Positions 8,217 through 16,342 of a DNA stretch of 64,000 bases are shown here, one piece after another; position 1 is the first letter of the stretch; each line of letters begins with the position of its first letter. The stretch is from Murinocardiopsis flavida (GTDB lineage Bacteria > Actinomycetota > Actinomycetes > Streptosporangiales > Streptosporangiaceae): contig NZ_PYGA01000004.1 in the NCBI RefSeq assembly GCF_003014485.1, positions 62,001-126,000 on the forward strand, given 5' to 3'. The notes beneath the pieces are model-generated. The model was not told the DNA's origin, made no database searches, and was given only the letters and a program-made list of their open reading frames with translations. The translations under genes were made by a program, and so were the position numbers.

Positions 8217-9305
8217 ATGTCCGACCCCGCCGCCCGCACGGCCGCCGAACCGCGGCGCCCGGAGACCAGCACCCCGCCCGCAGACACCCGCGGACGCCCC
8301 GTGTCCCGACGTGTCCCGGCCCTTGTGCTGTTCCTCCTCGCCCCGCTGGTGGGCGAGCTCCTTCTCGGCAACCTGCCGCTGGGCTCCCCGTCGACCCTGG
8401 CGGCGCTGCCCGTGCTCACGCTGCTCTACGGCGGGGGAGCGGTGCTCATCCGCGAGGTCGCCGTCCGCGCGCGGCGCGGCAGGCCCACGGTGGTGCTGCT
8501 CGCCCTCGCCTACGGCCTGATCGAGGAGGGGCTGGTCACCCAGTCGCTGTTCAACCCCTCCTACGCGACGCTCGACCTGCACGGCTACGGGATCGTGCCG
8601 GGACTCGGCGCCTCGGCTCCGTGGGCGCTGTTCGTGCTGTCGATCCACTCGGTGTGGAGCATCGTCGTGCCGATCGTCCTGGTCGAGACGCTGTACCCCT
8701 GCCGCCGCGCGACGCCCTGGCTCGGGCGGCCGGGCCTCGCCCTGATGTCGGCCCTGTACCTGCTCGGCGCGCTTGCCATGGGTGTCGCCACCCTGTTCGC
8801 GGAGTGGTTCGGCGCCGGGCCCGGCCGGCTCGCGGGAGTCGCCGTGCTCGCCGCGCTGCTGGTGACGGCGGCACTGGTGCTGCCGCGGCGCGACCGCGCC
8901 GGTGGCGGCGGCCGCGCGCCGCACCCGCCGGCGGCCCTCGCCGCAGCGGCCCTCGCCGGGGGCAGCGCCCTGTTCCTGCTCTACCACTTCGGTGCCAGTA
9001 TGCGAATGCTCCCGGCGGGCGCCGTGACGGCGGCGATGCTGGTGCTGCTCGTCGGCACGGCGGCGGCGGTGCTGGGGGAGTCCCGGCGTGCGGGGTGGCA
9101 GCCGCGGCACGAGTTCGCGCTGGCCGCGGGCGCCATCCTGGTCTACGCGTGGGCGGGGTGGCTGGTCCAGATCGGCCAGTACGGCGCCCACCCAGTGGGG
9201 GTGGCCGTCCAGTGCTTCCTGGTCGCCGCGGCCGGAGGGCTGCTGCTCGCGGGACGGCGCCGGCTCGCCGCCCTCCCGACAGGTCGGACCGTCGACGGGC
9301 GCTAG
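8217..9305 (+). CDS. polytopic membrane protein, possibly distant CPBP-like
   Basis: 362 residues with a polar, proline-rich N-terminal tail (about 40 residues) and about ten hydrophobic helices. I do not recognise the family with certainty. One helix holds YGLIEEGLVTQSLFNPSY and a later one FVLSIHSVW, a faint echo of the EE and FxxxH motifs of CPBP intramembrane proteases, but the canonical EExxxR arginine is missing. GAGAAGGGGGA sits about 5 bases before the ATG at 8217. The gene stands alone, divergent from the VOC gene and followed by a convergent TetR gene. Transport, protease or sensory roles are all possible. Confidence 0.6.
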   Translation: MSDPAARTAAEPRRPETSTPPADTRGRPVSRRVPALVLFLLAPLVGELLLGNLPLGSPSTLAALPVLTLLYGGGAVLIREVAVRARRGRPTVVLLALAYGLIEEGLVTQSLFNPSYATLDLHGYGIVPGLGASAPWALFVLSIHSVWSIVVPIVLVETLYPCRRATPWLGRPGLALMSALYLLGALAMGVATLFAEWFGAGPGRLAGVAVLAALLVTAALVLPRRDRAGGGGRAPHPPAALAAAALAGGSALFLLYHFGASMRMLPAGAVTAAMLVLLVGTAAAVLGESRRAGWQPRHEFALAAGAILVYAWAGWLVQIGQYGAHPVGVAVQCFLVAAAGGLLLAGRRRLAALPTGRTVDGR

Positions 9306-9414
9306 GCCCGCTCCTGCGGTTCGTCCATCCTCGTCCCTGCTTGTACGGATTCCGCGCGGCGCCGGAGTGGGGCGAACCCGCAGGGCGACGCGCGGCACCA
9401 GGGCCAGGGTGCGG

Positions 9415-10014
9415 TCATCGCCCGCCGGAGGCGGCGGAGCGCCCTCGGATGCCGTCCAGGAGGTACATGGTGCGGCGGTCGTAGTCGTCCCGGGGAGGCC
9501 GCGTGCCGTGCTTGAGAGCGAGGGCGTTGTCGAGGACGAGTGCGTGGAGGTCGCCCGCCGTGAACTCCGGCCGCAGCGCACCGGAGGCTCGTGCCGCGGC
9601 GATGAACTCCTCATTGGCCTCGCTGCCGACCCGGCAGATCTCCATGAGCTGCCGCGAATGCGGATATGTCTGCAACAGGACGTCGTTGAAGGCGGGCTGG
9701 CGGTACTGGAGGTCGCGTATCGCGGTGAGGTAGTACGCGATCCGCTCGACGGCGCCGACGGACCGCGTGTGCTCGATGACGGCGAACAGCTCACGCGCCA
9801 CGACCTCTTCGATAACGGCGTCGATGAGGCCGATCCGCCCGCCGAACCGGTTGAAGATCGTGGCCTTGCTCACCCCTGCCGCCTGGGCGACCTTCTCCAG
9901 CGGCACCGTCAGGCCCTGCCCCTGGAAGGCGCCGATCGCGGCGGAGCGGATCTGCTCGGAATTGCGCCGGGCGTCGGCGCGCAGCCGGGGTTCCGAAGGC
10001 GCCGCACCGGCCAT
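9415..10014 (-). CDS. TetR/AcrR family transcriptional regulator
   Basis: 199 residues. The N-terminal HTH is clear: IRSAAIGAFQGQGLTVPLEKVAQAAGVSKATIFNRFGGRIGLIDAVIEE spans about residues 20-70. The remainder is the helical ligand-binding and dimerisation domain. ATG at 10014 is preferred; an in-frame upstream start adds eight residues. The gene is divergent from the NmrA-like reductase at 10168 and the shared gap contains two copies of a TGAC-N7-GTCA dyad, so it very probably represses itself and the reductase. Its inducer is unknown. Confidence 0.88.
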   Translation of the reverse strand: MAGAAPSEPRLRADARRNSEQIRSAAIGAFQGQGLTVPLEKVAQAAGVSKATIFNRFGGRIGLIDAVIEEVVARELFAVIEHTRSVGAVERIAYYLTAIRDLQYRQPAFNDVLLQTYPHSRQLMEICRVGSEANEEFIAAARASGALRPEFTAGDLHALVLDNALALKHGTRPPRDDYDRRTMYLLDGIRGRSAASGGR

Positions 10015-10051
10015 GGCCCTCACCGTCTTCCTGATCACCCGCCGTCGTAAT

Positions 10052-10114
10052 TTGACTCGCTTGGTCAGTTTACCTATGGTCGCAGACGGAAGCGAAACTG
10101 ACCCGTGTAGTCAA
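10052..10114. promoter_or_regulatory. paired TetR operator, TGAC-N7-GTCA twice
   Basis: The 15-bp dyads TGACTCGCTTGGTCA (10054-10068) and TGACCCGTGTAGTCA (10099-10113) are arranged as an inverted pair: 10052-10071 and 10095-10114 are near-reverse complements over 20 bases. They lie between the divergent TetR and reductase genes, about 40 and 55 bases from the two start codons. Confidence 0.8.
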
Positions 10115-10167
10115 TTTATGGGTTCGCCCACCGCCACGCTCCGTGGGCACTCAGGAAGGTCACGAAC

Positions 10168-11022
10168 ATGATCGTTGTCACCGGCGCCACCGGCGGGCTG
10201 GGCGGCGCCACCGTCGAGCACCTCCTCAAGCGCCTACTCGCCGACCGGATCGGTGTCAGTGTCCGCGACACCGCCAAGGCCCGGCACTTCGCCGACCGCG
10301 GCGTGCGCGTGCGGCAGGGCTCCTACGAGGACCCGGCCGCACTGCGCGCCTCATTCGCCGGTGCCGAGCAGGTCCTGCTGGTGTCCGGCAACGACCCGGC
10401 CGCCGACATGGTCGGCCTGCACCGCAATGCCATCGACGCCGCGGTCGCGGCCGGCGCCCGGCGGATCCTCTACACGAGCCAGCAGGGCGCCGTCCCCGGC
10501 AACCCCTACCGGCCGTCGGACGTCCACATCGCCACCGAAGCGATCCTCGGCGGCTCCGGAGTCGCCTGGACCGCACTGCGCAACGCCGCCTACGGCCCGC
10601 TCGACCTGGTGCTCGGCCCGTGGCACCAGACCGGCGTCATAGCCCAGCCCGCAGACGGCCCCGTCCCGTACACCGACCGTGCCGACATCGCTGAGGCCAC
10701 CGCGGCCCTCCTCGCCGGCGAGCGCTCCGTCGACGGCCCCGCCACCCTGGCCGCGCCGACCGCCGTCACCTTCGAGGATGTCGCCGGGATCGCCTCCGCC
10801 CTCACCGGTCGCACCATCAAGCGGGTCGTCCTGGACGACGACCAGTGGATCGCCGACCAGATCGCGATCGGTGTGCCGGAGCAGATGGCCCGATTCATGC
10901 TCACCTGGTACCAGGCCGCCCGCGCGGGCCACTTCGCCGAAACCGGCCCCCTACTGGCCGAACTCCTGGGCCGCGAGCCCCGCACCACCGCCGACCGGCT
11001 CGCAGCCCACGTCGCAGCCTGA
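10168..11022 (+). CDS. NmrA/QorB-like NAD(P)-binding reductase
   Basis: 284 residues of the atypical short-chain dehydrogenase type. The dinucleotide-binding loop MIVVTGATGGLGG is at the very N terminus, followed by VSVRDTAKARHFADRGVRVRQGSYEDPAAL, the usual strand-turn of the NmrA/QorB group, and LYTSQQG in place of the classical YxxxK. Members reduce quinones or act as redox sensors. GGAAGG is placed about 8 bases before the ATG. It is controlled, by inference, by the divergent TetR through the paired dyad between them. A second family member is at 49553-50443. Confidence 0.82.
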   Translation: MIVVTGATGGLGGATVEHLLKRLLADRIGVSVRDTAKARHFADRGVRVRQGSYEDPAALRASFAGAEQVLLVSGNDPAADMVGLHRNAIDAAVAAGARRILYTSQQGAVPGNPYRPSDVHIATEAILGGSGVAWTALRNAAYGPLDLVLGPWHQTGVIAQPADGPVPYTDRADIAEATAALLAGERSVDGPATLAAPTAVTFEDVAGIASALTGRTIKRVVLDDDQWIADQIAIGVPEQMARFMLTWYQAARAGHFAETGPLLAELLGREPRTTADRLAAHVAA

Positions 11023-11102
11023 CGCCCGGCTGGACGCTCCTCGGTGGACTCCGCATCGTCGGCGTCTTCCGCTGGTCCGCCGGCTGATCCGAACGAAACC
11101 GC

Positions 11103-12308
11103 CTAGTCGTGCGGGACGTCCTTGACGAACAGCAGCGCGTCGATGCCGGGCAGGTGGGTCGGGTCGATTGGGGCGTAGCCGAACCAGGGGGACACGCGGG
11201 GCGCGGGCGGCGCGGCGCCGAGGGCGGCGGCCAGCCGCGCGGTGTCGATGACGCAGCGGTCCTCCGGGAGCGCGTACAGGAGCCCTTCGAGGGTGTCGGG
11301 CGGCGGCGTGTCCACCCCCTGGTGCCGGATCGTGCCGAGCGCCGTTGCCAGGAAGGCGTAGTCGGCGCCAAGGTGGGCGCTCACCAGGGCACCGGCGCTC
11401 CACCACTCCGGCCGCAGGTCGTCCGTCAGCCGCATGGAGCTCTTCGCCCGCTGGAGGTGGCCGTTGTGGGCGAAGACGAGTACCGGGCCCTGTTCGGCCA
11501 GGGCGAGGAGGTTGGCGGCCATCATCTGGTCCCGCACGCCGACCAGGCGGGTCATGCGGCCGGGTGAGGTGTCGGCCATCCAGTAGTGGTAGCGCAGCAG
11601 GCCGACGGCGGTTCGGCCGTACAGGCGCGCCCGCTGCCAGGCGTCCCGCGAGGTCGCGGCGATCAGGTGCGGCGTCTGCTCGTCGAGCAGCGCCACCAGG
11701 TCGTCGGCGAGCACCCGCAACTCCGCGGCAGCGGCCGACCGGCCCGCTGACCGGGCCGGGTCCATCATTGCGGCGGGTTCGGTCCAGGGGTCGTCGGCGC
11801 CGAGCAGGCGGGCGAGCGTCTCGGCGGTGCAGGGGAGCAGGTCCGCGTCCACCCGGGCCGCGAGGTAGGTGTGCAGTGCGGTGAGGGCCTGCCGGGGACT
11901 CGCGGCGCCGGTGATCTCCAACGGGCCGTCGAACCCGGCGAAGCGGACCCGTTCGGACGCCGGCCGGCCGTCGTTGTAGGCGCGCATCCAGCGCACGAGT
12001 TCGCGGTTGGCGGCCGATGCGCCGAACCCGTGGCTGAACCCGTGCTCCATGGCGTCGTCGAGGGTGCCGGTGCCCGAGGTGACGTAGTCGTTCACGGCCA
12101 GCCCCGCCATGCAGTCGCTCTCGATCGCGATCGACCGGTAGCCCTCCTGCTCGATGAGCTGCCGGAAGAGGTCGTTGCGCACGTCGAGGAGGATGTCCGC
12201 GCCGTGGGTGGGCTCGCCCAGGGCGAGCAGCCGCGGTCGGGACGGGAGCAGCCCCATGACGGCGGCGGCGTCGGCGGCAAGGGCGGTGTCTTCGATTCCA
12301 TTGACCAT
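11103..12308 (-). CDS. erythromycin esterase family protein
   Basis: 401 residues. The signature block LALGEPTHGADILLDVRNDLFRQLIEQEGYRSIAIESD (residues about 24-62) matches the Ere family, with the Glu and His of GEPTHG as likely catalytic residues, and VLVFAHNGHLQRAK later on. Canonical EreA/EreB open macrolide lactone rings; most chromosomal relatives are uncharacterised hydrolases, so macrolide resistance is possible but unproven. ATG at 12308 is the only start that keeps the gene clear of the divergent TioE-type MerR gene 57 bases away. That pairing suggests drug- or metabolite-responsive control. Confidence 0.8.
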   Translation of the reverse strand: MVNGIEDTALAADAAAVMGLLPSRPRLLALGEPTHGADILLDVRNDLFRQLIEQEGYRSIAIESDCMAGLAVNDYVTSGTGTLDDAMEHGFSHGFGASAANRELVRWMRAYNDGRPASERVRFAGFDGPLEITGAASPRQALTALHTYLAARVDADLLPCTAETLARLLGADDPWTEPAAMMDPARSAGRSAAAAELRVLADDLVALLDEQTPHLIAATSRDAWQRARLYGRTAVGLLRYHYWMADTSPGRMTRLVGVRDQMMAANLLALAEQGPVLVFAHNGHLQRAKSSMRLTDDLRPEWWSAGALVSAHLGADYAFLATALGTIRHQGVDTPPPDTLEGLLYALPEDRCVIDTARLAAALGAAPPAPRVSPWFGYAPIDPTHLPGIDALLFVKDVPHD

Positions 12309-12365
12309 GACTAAACGGTATCGTTGAACCCTCGGTTGAACCTTTCTCGCGATATCGGCAGGATA
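12309..12365. promoter_or_regulatory. divergent promoter with GTTGAACC direct repeats
   Basis: GTTGAACC occurs at 12323-12330 and 12335-12342, a 12-bp period. The second copy is part of GGTTGAACC, a palindrome with GGTT/AACC arms. This is the only structured sequence between the esterase and the MerR gene, so it is the probable binding site of the MerR protein. Confidence 0.55.
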
Positions 12366-13115
12366 ATGCGGCGGAACCCTCAAAACGGCGGCAACCTCAG
12401 GCCGATCGACCTGGCGCGCGGACACGGCCTGTCCACGCAGGCGGTCCGCAACTACGAGGAGGCCGGCATCCTGCCCGCCGCCGACCGCACCCCCCACGGG
12501 TACCGCACCTATACCCCGCTGCACGCTGCGGCGCTGGACGCGTTCCTCGCCCTGGTGCCCGGGCACGGCCACCCGACGGCGACGTCGATCATGCGGGCGG
12601 TGAACGAGGGCGCGACCGAGGAGGCGTTCCGCCTCATCGCCCAGAGCCACGCCCAACTCCTCGAGGACCGCAGGACCCTCCAGGCCGTGGAGTCCGCCCT
12701 CCGCGACCTGGCGCCCGCCGCGGCGTCCGAGCCCGATGCGCTGTCCGATGACCATGCCCCGGTATCCGGCCTCCGCGGCATGTTCATCGGGCCGTTGGCG
12801 GCCAAGCTCGGCCTCCGGCCCGCGACGCTGCGCAAATGGGAGCGCGCCGGGCTGGTGCGCCCGCGCCGCGACCCGTTGACCGGGTACCGCGTCTACGACG
12901 AGGACGACGTCCGGGACGTCCGGCTGGCCCACCAGCTCAGGCGGGGCGGCTACCTGCTGGAGCAGATCGCCCCGCTGATCGCCCAGGTCCGCACGGCCGG
13001 CGGGTTGGCGCCGCTGGAGTCCGCGCTCCACGACTGGCACACCCGGCTGTCCACGCGCGGCCGGGCGATGCTGGCCGGGGCCGCCGAACTGGACGCCTAC
13101 CTCCGCGAGCGCTGA
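12366..13115 (+). CDS. TioE-family MerR-type regulator with two HTH domains
   Basis: 249 residues. The first MerR HTH is LRPIDLARGHGLSTQAVRNYEEAGILPAADRTPHGYRTY (residues about 11-50). A second complete MerR-type HTH appears at about 145-190 (GPLAAKLGLRPATLRKWERAGLVRPRRDPLTGYRVYDEDDV). The double-HTH plan and the first-domain wording match the TioE family found beside antibiotic-related genes. ATG at 12366 fits the usual family N terminus; a TTG at 12324 would run back over the direct repeats. It probably controls the divergent erythromycin-esterase-like gene and itself. Confidence 0.85.
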   Translation: MRRNPQNGGNLRPIDLARGHGLSTQAVRNYEEAGILPAADRTPHGYRTYTPLHAAALDAFLALVPGHGHPTATSIMRAVNEGATEEAFRLIAQSHAQLLEDRRTLQAVESALRDLAPAAASEPDALSDDHAPVSGLRGMFIGPLAAKLGLRPATLRKWERAGLVRPRRDPLTGYRVYDEDDVRDVRLAHQLRRGGYLLEQIAPLIAQVRTAGGLAPLESALHDWHTRLSTRGRAMLAGAAELDAYLRER

Positions 13116-13133
13116 TGGCGCCGACCCGGGGCG

Positions 13134-13628
13134 CTACCCGCCGTCCTCCAGGCTCGTGAGGAGCTTGCGCAGCAGCGCGGCGAGCGTGGCCTGCTCGTCC
13201 GGTGTGAGGCCGCCGATCAGGGCGAGTTCGTTGGCGATGTGCCCGTCGATGAGCCCGTCCGCCAGGCGGCGCCCCTCGTCGGTGAGGGACGTCCGCACCA
13301 GACGCCGGTTCTCGGGGTCGGTGGCCCGGGTGACCAGCCCCTTCGCGACCATGCGGTCGATGCGGTTGGTCAACGCGGCCGGGGAGATCATCGCGGCACC
13401 GGCGAGGTCGCTCATGCGCAGCGTGCTGCTGTCGCCCGCGCGCAGCAGGGTGGCGAGGATGTCGTACTCCCAGGCCTCCAGGCCGTGCGCCGCGAAGTAG
13501 TCCTTGAGGCCCTGGTCGAGCAGTCGGGACGTGCGGAAGATCCGCACCACCACGCCGATCGGCGCGGTGTCGAGGTCGGGCCGGACGGCTCCCCACCGCT
13601 CGATGATCCCGTCCACTGCGTCGGCCAT
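13134..13628 (-). CDS. MarR family transcriptional regulator
   Basis: 164 residues. The winged helix is seen in LEAWEYDILATLLRAGDSSTLRMSDLAGAAMISPAALTNRIDRMVAKGLVTRATDPENRRLVRTSLTDEG, with the DPENRR wing characteristic of MarR. ATG at 13628. A perfect 18-bp palindrome lies 14 bases upstream of the start, and a related half-site precedes the divergent DUF1330 gene, so autoregulation and control of that gene are likely. The protein is clearly paralogous to the MarR at 51480-51989 (both carry IxRIxRxSRxLxxGLxDYFAxHGL). Confidence 0.88.
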   Translation of the reverse strand: MADAVDGIIERWGAVRPDLDTAPIGVVVRIFRTSRLLDQGLKDYFAAHGLEAWEYDILATLLRAGDSSTLRMSDLAGAAMISPAALTNRIDRMVAKGLVTRATDPENRRLVRTSLTDEGRRLADGLIDGHIANELALIGGLTPDEQATLAALLRKLLTSLEDGG

Positions 13629-13641
13629 GGCAGCAGCCTAG

Positions 13642-13659
13642 CGCTTCGACGTCGAAGCG
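13642..13659. promoter_or_regulatory. perfect MarR palindrome CGCTTCGAC/GTCGAAGCG
   Basis: An 18-bp perfect inverted repeat 14 bases upstream of the MarR start codon. A degenerate relative occurs near 13702-13714 (read on the minus strand ATTCGACATCGT), closer to the divergent DUF1330 gene. Two sites of this kind fit co-repression of both genes by the MarR dimer. Confidence 0.7.
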
Positions 13660-13795
13660 TTTGACACCGGCACGACGCAGGCATACCTTTCGGTGCGATA
13701 GGAAATTACGATGTCGAATCATTAGCCATGGAAATATCAATGGCGGGTTCTCCCGGCTTCGTGACTTCGAGCGGATCGACGACTCAGGAGAGGTC

Positions 13796-14092
13796 ATGCA
13801 CTACATCGTCATCGTCCGGACCGACACCGTCCCGGACAGCGACCTTGGCCACTACCTCGCCAACGTCGGCGACACACTGGCCCGGCACAACGGGCGGCTC
13901 CTCGCGTTCGGCGCCCCCTCCCGGCTGGAGGGCGGCGTGGCCTACACGAAGACGGCCGTCATCGAGTTCGACTCCGAGGCGGCCGCCACCGGCTGGTACC
14001 ACTCCGACGCCTACCAGGACCTGGCGTCTTGGCGTATCCAGACCCTCGGGCACGAGGTCGACATCAACCTGGTCCCCGGCCTGGGGCGCTGA
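13796..14092 (+). CDS. DUF1330 family small protein
   Basis: 98 residues of the ferredoxin-like alpha/beta dimeric barrel type. It begins HYIVIVRTDTVPDSDLGHYLANVGDTLARHNGRLLAFGAPSRLEGG and carries EFDSEAAATGWYHSDAYQDLASWR, which matches the DUF1330 pattern in which an Asp/Glu-rich strand precedes a WYxSxxYQ helix. DUF1330 proteins are small barrels of unknown function, often regulated by stress or antibiotic-type regulators. AGGAG lies about 7 bases ahead of the ATG at 13796. It is divergent from the MarR gene. Confidence 0.75.
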   Translation: MHYIVIVRTDTVPDSDLGHYLANVGDTLARHNGRLLAFGAPSRLEGGVAYTKTAVIEFDSEAAATGWYHSDAYQDLASWRIQTLGHEVDINLVPGLGR

Positions 14093-14189
14093 CCGCCGCC
14101 CGCCCGCGCGGCGGCGTGCGGGGCGGCCCCGGTGCCGCGGGGGCGGGGCGGCGCCGGGGCCGGGTTCGCGGGCTGTGCCGGGGCCGTGC

Positions 14190-15086
14190 TCAGGGCACCA
14201 GCAGCCACCGTCCCCGTTGTCCGCCGCCGGCGACCTTGTCGTAGGCCGTCGCGGCGTCCGCCAGCGGCACCCGGCCGGCGACTCGCACCTCCAGGACGCC
14301 GGAGGCGGCGAGGGCGAGCAGCTCGGCGAGCCGCGCGCCGTCGGGTTCGACGTTGACGATGCCGACGTCGATGCCCCGCTCGGACACCGCCGGGGACGCC
14401 GCGGTCACGCCGGCGAACGTCCCCCCGTCGCGGAGCGCGGGCAGGACCGCCGCGTGCAGGACGGCGCCGTCGACGACCGCGTCGAACGCCGGGCCCGGCA
14501 GCTCGGTGACGAGCGCACGGGCCCCGGCCCGCAGCACGAAGTCGCGGTCGGACGCACGCGCCAGACCGGTGACGGTCCAGCCGCTGTGGGCCGCCAGCGC
14601 GACGGCGTACCCGCCGACAGCACCGGCGGCGCCGGTGACCACCAGGGTCCGGCCGTCGGCGGGGCCGAGCCGGTCGACCAGCTGCGCCGCTGTCAAGGCG
14701 TTGACCGGGAGGGAGGCCGCGCCGACCGGATCGAGGCCGTCCGGCAGCGGTGCGGCGGCCGCCGCCGGAACAACGGTCTCCGCCGCGTGCGCGCGGACCG
14801 GGGCCGCGACGTCGCGGTGTACGGCGGCGACCGGGTCGCCGACCGAGAATCCGGTGACCGCCGCCCCGATCCCGGTGACGACGCCGGTGAGTGACCAGCC
14901 GAGCCCGACCGTGCCGGTGAGTCCGAAGACGGCACGGGCCGGTCCGCCGGCGAAGAGCGTGTCGACGGGGTCGACCGACGCGGCCGTGACACGGACCCGC
15001 AGGTCGCCGGGGCCCAGCGGGGGGAGCGCGACCTCTTCGAGGGTGATCGCCGGGGAGTCGGGCGCGGAGACGAGTGCGAGCGTCAT
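14190..15086 (-). CDS. zinc-independent quinone oxidoreductase-like MDR protein
   Basis: 298 residues of the medium-chain dehydrogenase/reductase superfamily. It has the GroES-like N-terminal half (LGPGDLRVRVTAASVDPVDTLFAGG) and the nucleotide-binding motif VTGAAGAVGGYAVALAAHSG near residue 150, and lacks the zinc-binding cysteines of alcohol dehydrogenases. It likely reduces a quinone or activated alkene with NADPH. GGAAGGAGC precedes the ATG at 15086 by about 8 bases. It is divergent from an HxlR regulator, a very common pairing for redox- or electrophile-responsive reductases. Confidence 0.85.
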   Translation of the reverse strand: MTLALVSAPDSPAITLEEVALPPLGPGDLRVRVTAASVDPVDTLFAGGPARAVFGLTGTVGLGWSLTGVVTGIGAAVTGFSVGDPVAAVHRDVAAPVRAHAAETVVPAAAAAPLPDGLDPVGAASLPVNALTAAQLVDRLGPADGRTLVVTGAAGAVGGYAVALAAHSGWTVTGLARASDRDFVLRAGARALVTELPGPAFDAVVDGAVLHAAVLPALRDGGTFAGVTAASPAVSERGIDVGIVNVEPDGARLAELLALAASGVLEVRVAGRVPLADAATAYDKVAGGGQRGRWLLVP

Positions 15087-15147
15087 GATGGTGCTCCTTC
15101 CGAGGCGTGGACTCCTCCACCATCGGTGCCCTACTCTCTTTTGGGAA

Positions 15148-15171
15148 GTAGGCACTTTAAAGTGGTGTAGG
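15148..15171. promoter_or_regulatory. HxlR operator: CACTTTAAAGTG flanked by GTAGG repeats
   Basis: A perfect 12-bp palindrome (15153-15164) is bracketed by GTAGG at 15148-15152 and 15167-15171. It sits between the divergent reductase (start 15086) and the HxlR gene (start 15188), 17 bases from the latter, and is the obvious candidate operator. Confidence 0.65.
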
Positions 15172-15187
15172 TACCCAGAGGTAAGCC

Positions 15188-15580
15188 ATGGATGTGACCA
15201 CCGCCGACGGCCCTGCGCCGCGGTTCAACGCGTTCGCCGCCTCCTGCCCCAGCCGGCGGCTGCTCGACACGATCGGCAACAAGTGGGCGAGCCTCGCGAT
15301 CGTGGCGCTGGGTCTGAAGGGCCCGATGCGCTTCTCCGAGCTCGCCGCGCGCATCGAGGGGGTAAGCCAGAAGATGCTGACCCAGACCCTGCGGGGGCTG
15401 GAGCGCGACGGCCTGCTGACCCGCACGGTGACCCCGTCGGTGCCCGTGCGCGTCGACTACGAGCTCACGCCGCTGGGCCTGTCCCTGCTGGAGCCGATCC
15501 GCCACCTCAAGGAGTGGGCCGAGGCGCACATGGGCGAGGTCGACCGGGCGCGCGCGGAGTACGACGGGGCCGGCGCCTGA
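15188..15580 (+). CDS. HxlR family transcriptional regulator
   Basis: 130 residues. The conserved cysteine in the N-terminal CPSRRLLDTIGNKWASLAIVAL segment is typical of HxlR proteins, some of which sense electrophiles or redox state through it. The winged helix follows (MRFSELAARIEGVSQKMLTQTLRGLERDGLLTRTVTPSVPVRVDYELTPLG). ATG at 15188. The divergent MDR reductase is its probable target, through the CACTTTAAAGTG site between them. Confidence 0.9.
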   Translation: MDVTTADGPAPRFNAFAASCPSRRLLDTIGNKWASLAIVALGLKGPMRFSELAARIEGVSQKMLTQTLRGLERDGLLTRTVTPSVPVRVDYELTPLGLSLLEPIRHLKEWAEAHMGEVDRARAEYDGAGA

Positions 15581-15715
15581 CAGCGTGCCGCCGAGCGGCC
15601 CGTACCGCGGCGCACCGCCGGCCGCACACCGCCGTCCCGGCGGCGCGCACCGCCCGTCCACCGGCGCCCACTGGACCGGCCGCCGCGTGCGGCCGTGCCG
15701 CGGCGGGGGACGCCG

Positions 15716-16342
15716 CTACGGTGCCGGCCGCAGGACGAATCCGACCTGGACGAGCAGGGCGCGGAGGTAGCGGGTGGTCTCGGCGGGTCCGGGCGGTTCG
15801 GGGTTGAGGAGCAGCTGGTGGATGACCGCCCCTTCCATCATGTCGATGAGCAGGTCGACGTCTGCCGTCGGGTCGAGGTAGCCGTCGGCCTGCGCCCGGC
15901 GCATCGTCGCGCGTGCGCGCTCGCGGCGCGGCAGCACATGGTGCGTCCGGTAGGCGCGCAGCAGGGCCGGGTGGCTGGGCCCGGCGGCGAGCAGGTGGGC
16001 CGACAGCGCCCGGAACCGCCCGTTCGCCAGGATCTCGCCCCACCGGGGGAGCAGCAGTTCGATGGCGTCCGGCAGCGGGGTGTCGGGGCCGAGCTCGACA
16101 ACCACGGCGGGCATCTCGTCGCGGACGGTCTCGATGGCCTGGGCGAGCAGCTCCTCCTTGGTGCGCCAGCGGCGGTAGACGGTCACCTTGGTCACCCCGG
16201 CGCGCTTGGCGATCCGCTCGATGCCGCACTGGTCGATGCCGCGCTCCATGAGGAGTTCGACGGCGGCGCGCAGGATGGCGGTGTCGGCCTCGGGGTCGCG
16301 CGGGCGGCCGGGCCCGCTGCGCCGCGCCTGCCCGGCCGTCAT
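15716..16342 (-). CDS. TetR family regulator
   Basis: 208 residues. The HTH lies at about residues 20-65 (ILRAAVELLMERGIDQCGIERIAKRAGVTKVTVYRRWRTKEELLAQAI). Its C-terminal domain (PALLRAYRTHHVLPRRERARATMRRAQADGYL) is of the TetR_C group common near drug-modifying enzymes. Its ATG overlaps the stop of the FAD monooxygenase gene by four bases (ATGA at 16339-16342), so the two are translated from one message. It probably represses that message at the dyad upstream of the monooxygenase. Confidence 0.87.
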   Translation of the reverse strand: MTAGQARRSGPGRPRDPEADTAILRAAVELLMERGIDQCGIERIAKRAGVTKVTVYRRWRTKEELLAQAIETVRDEMPAVVVELGPDTPLPDAIELLLPRWGEILANGRFRALSAHLLAAGPSHPALLRAYRTHHVLPRRERARATMRRAQADGYLDPTADVDLLIDMMEGAVIHQLLLNPEPPGPAETTRYLRALLVQVGFVLRPAP

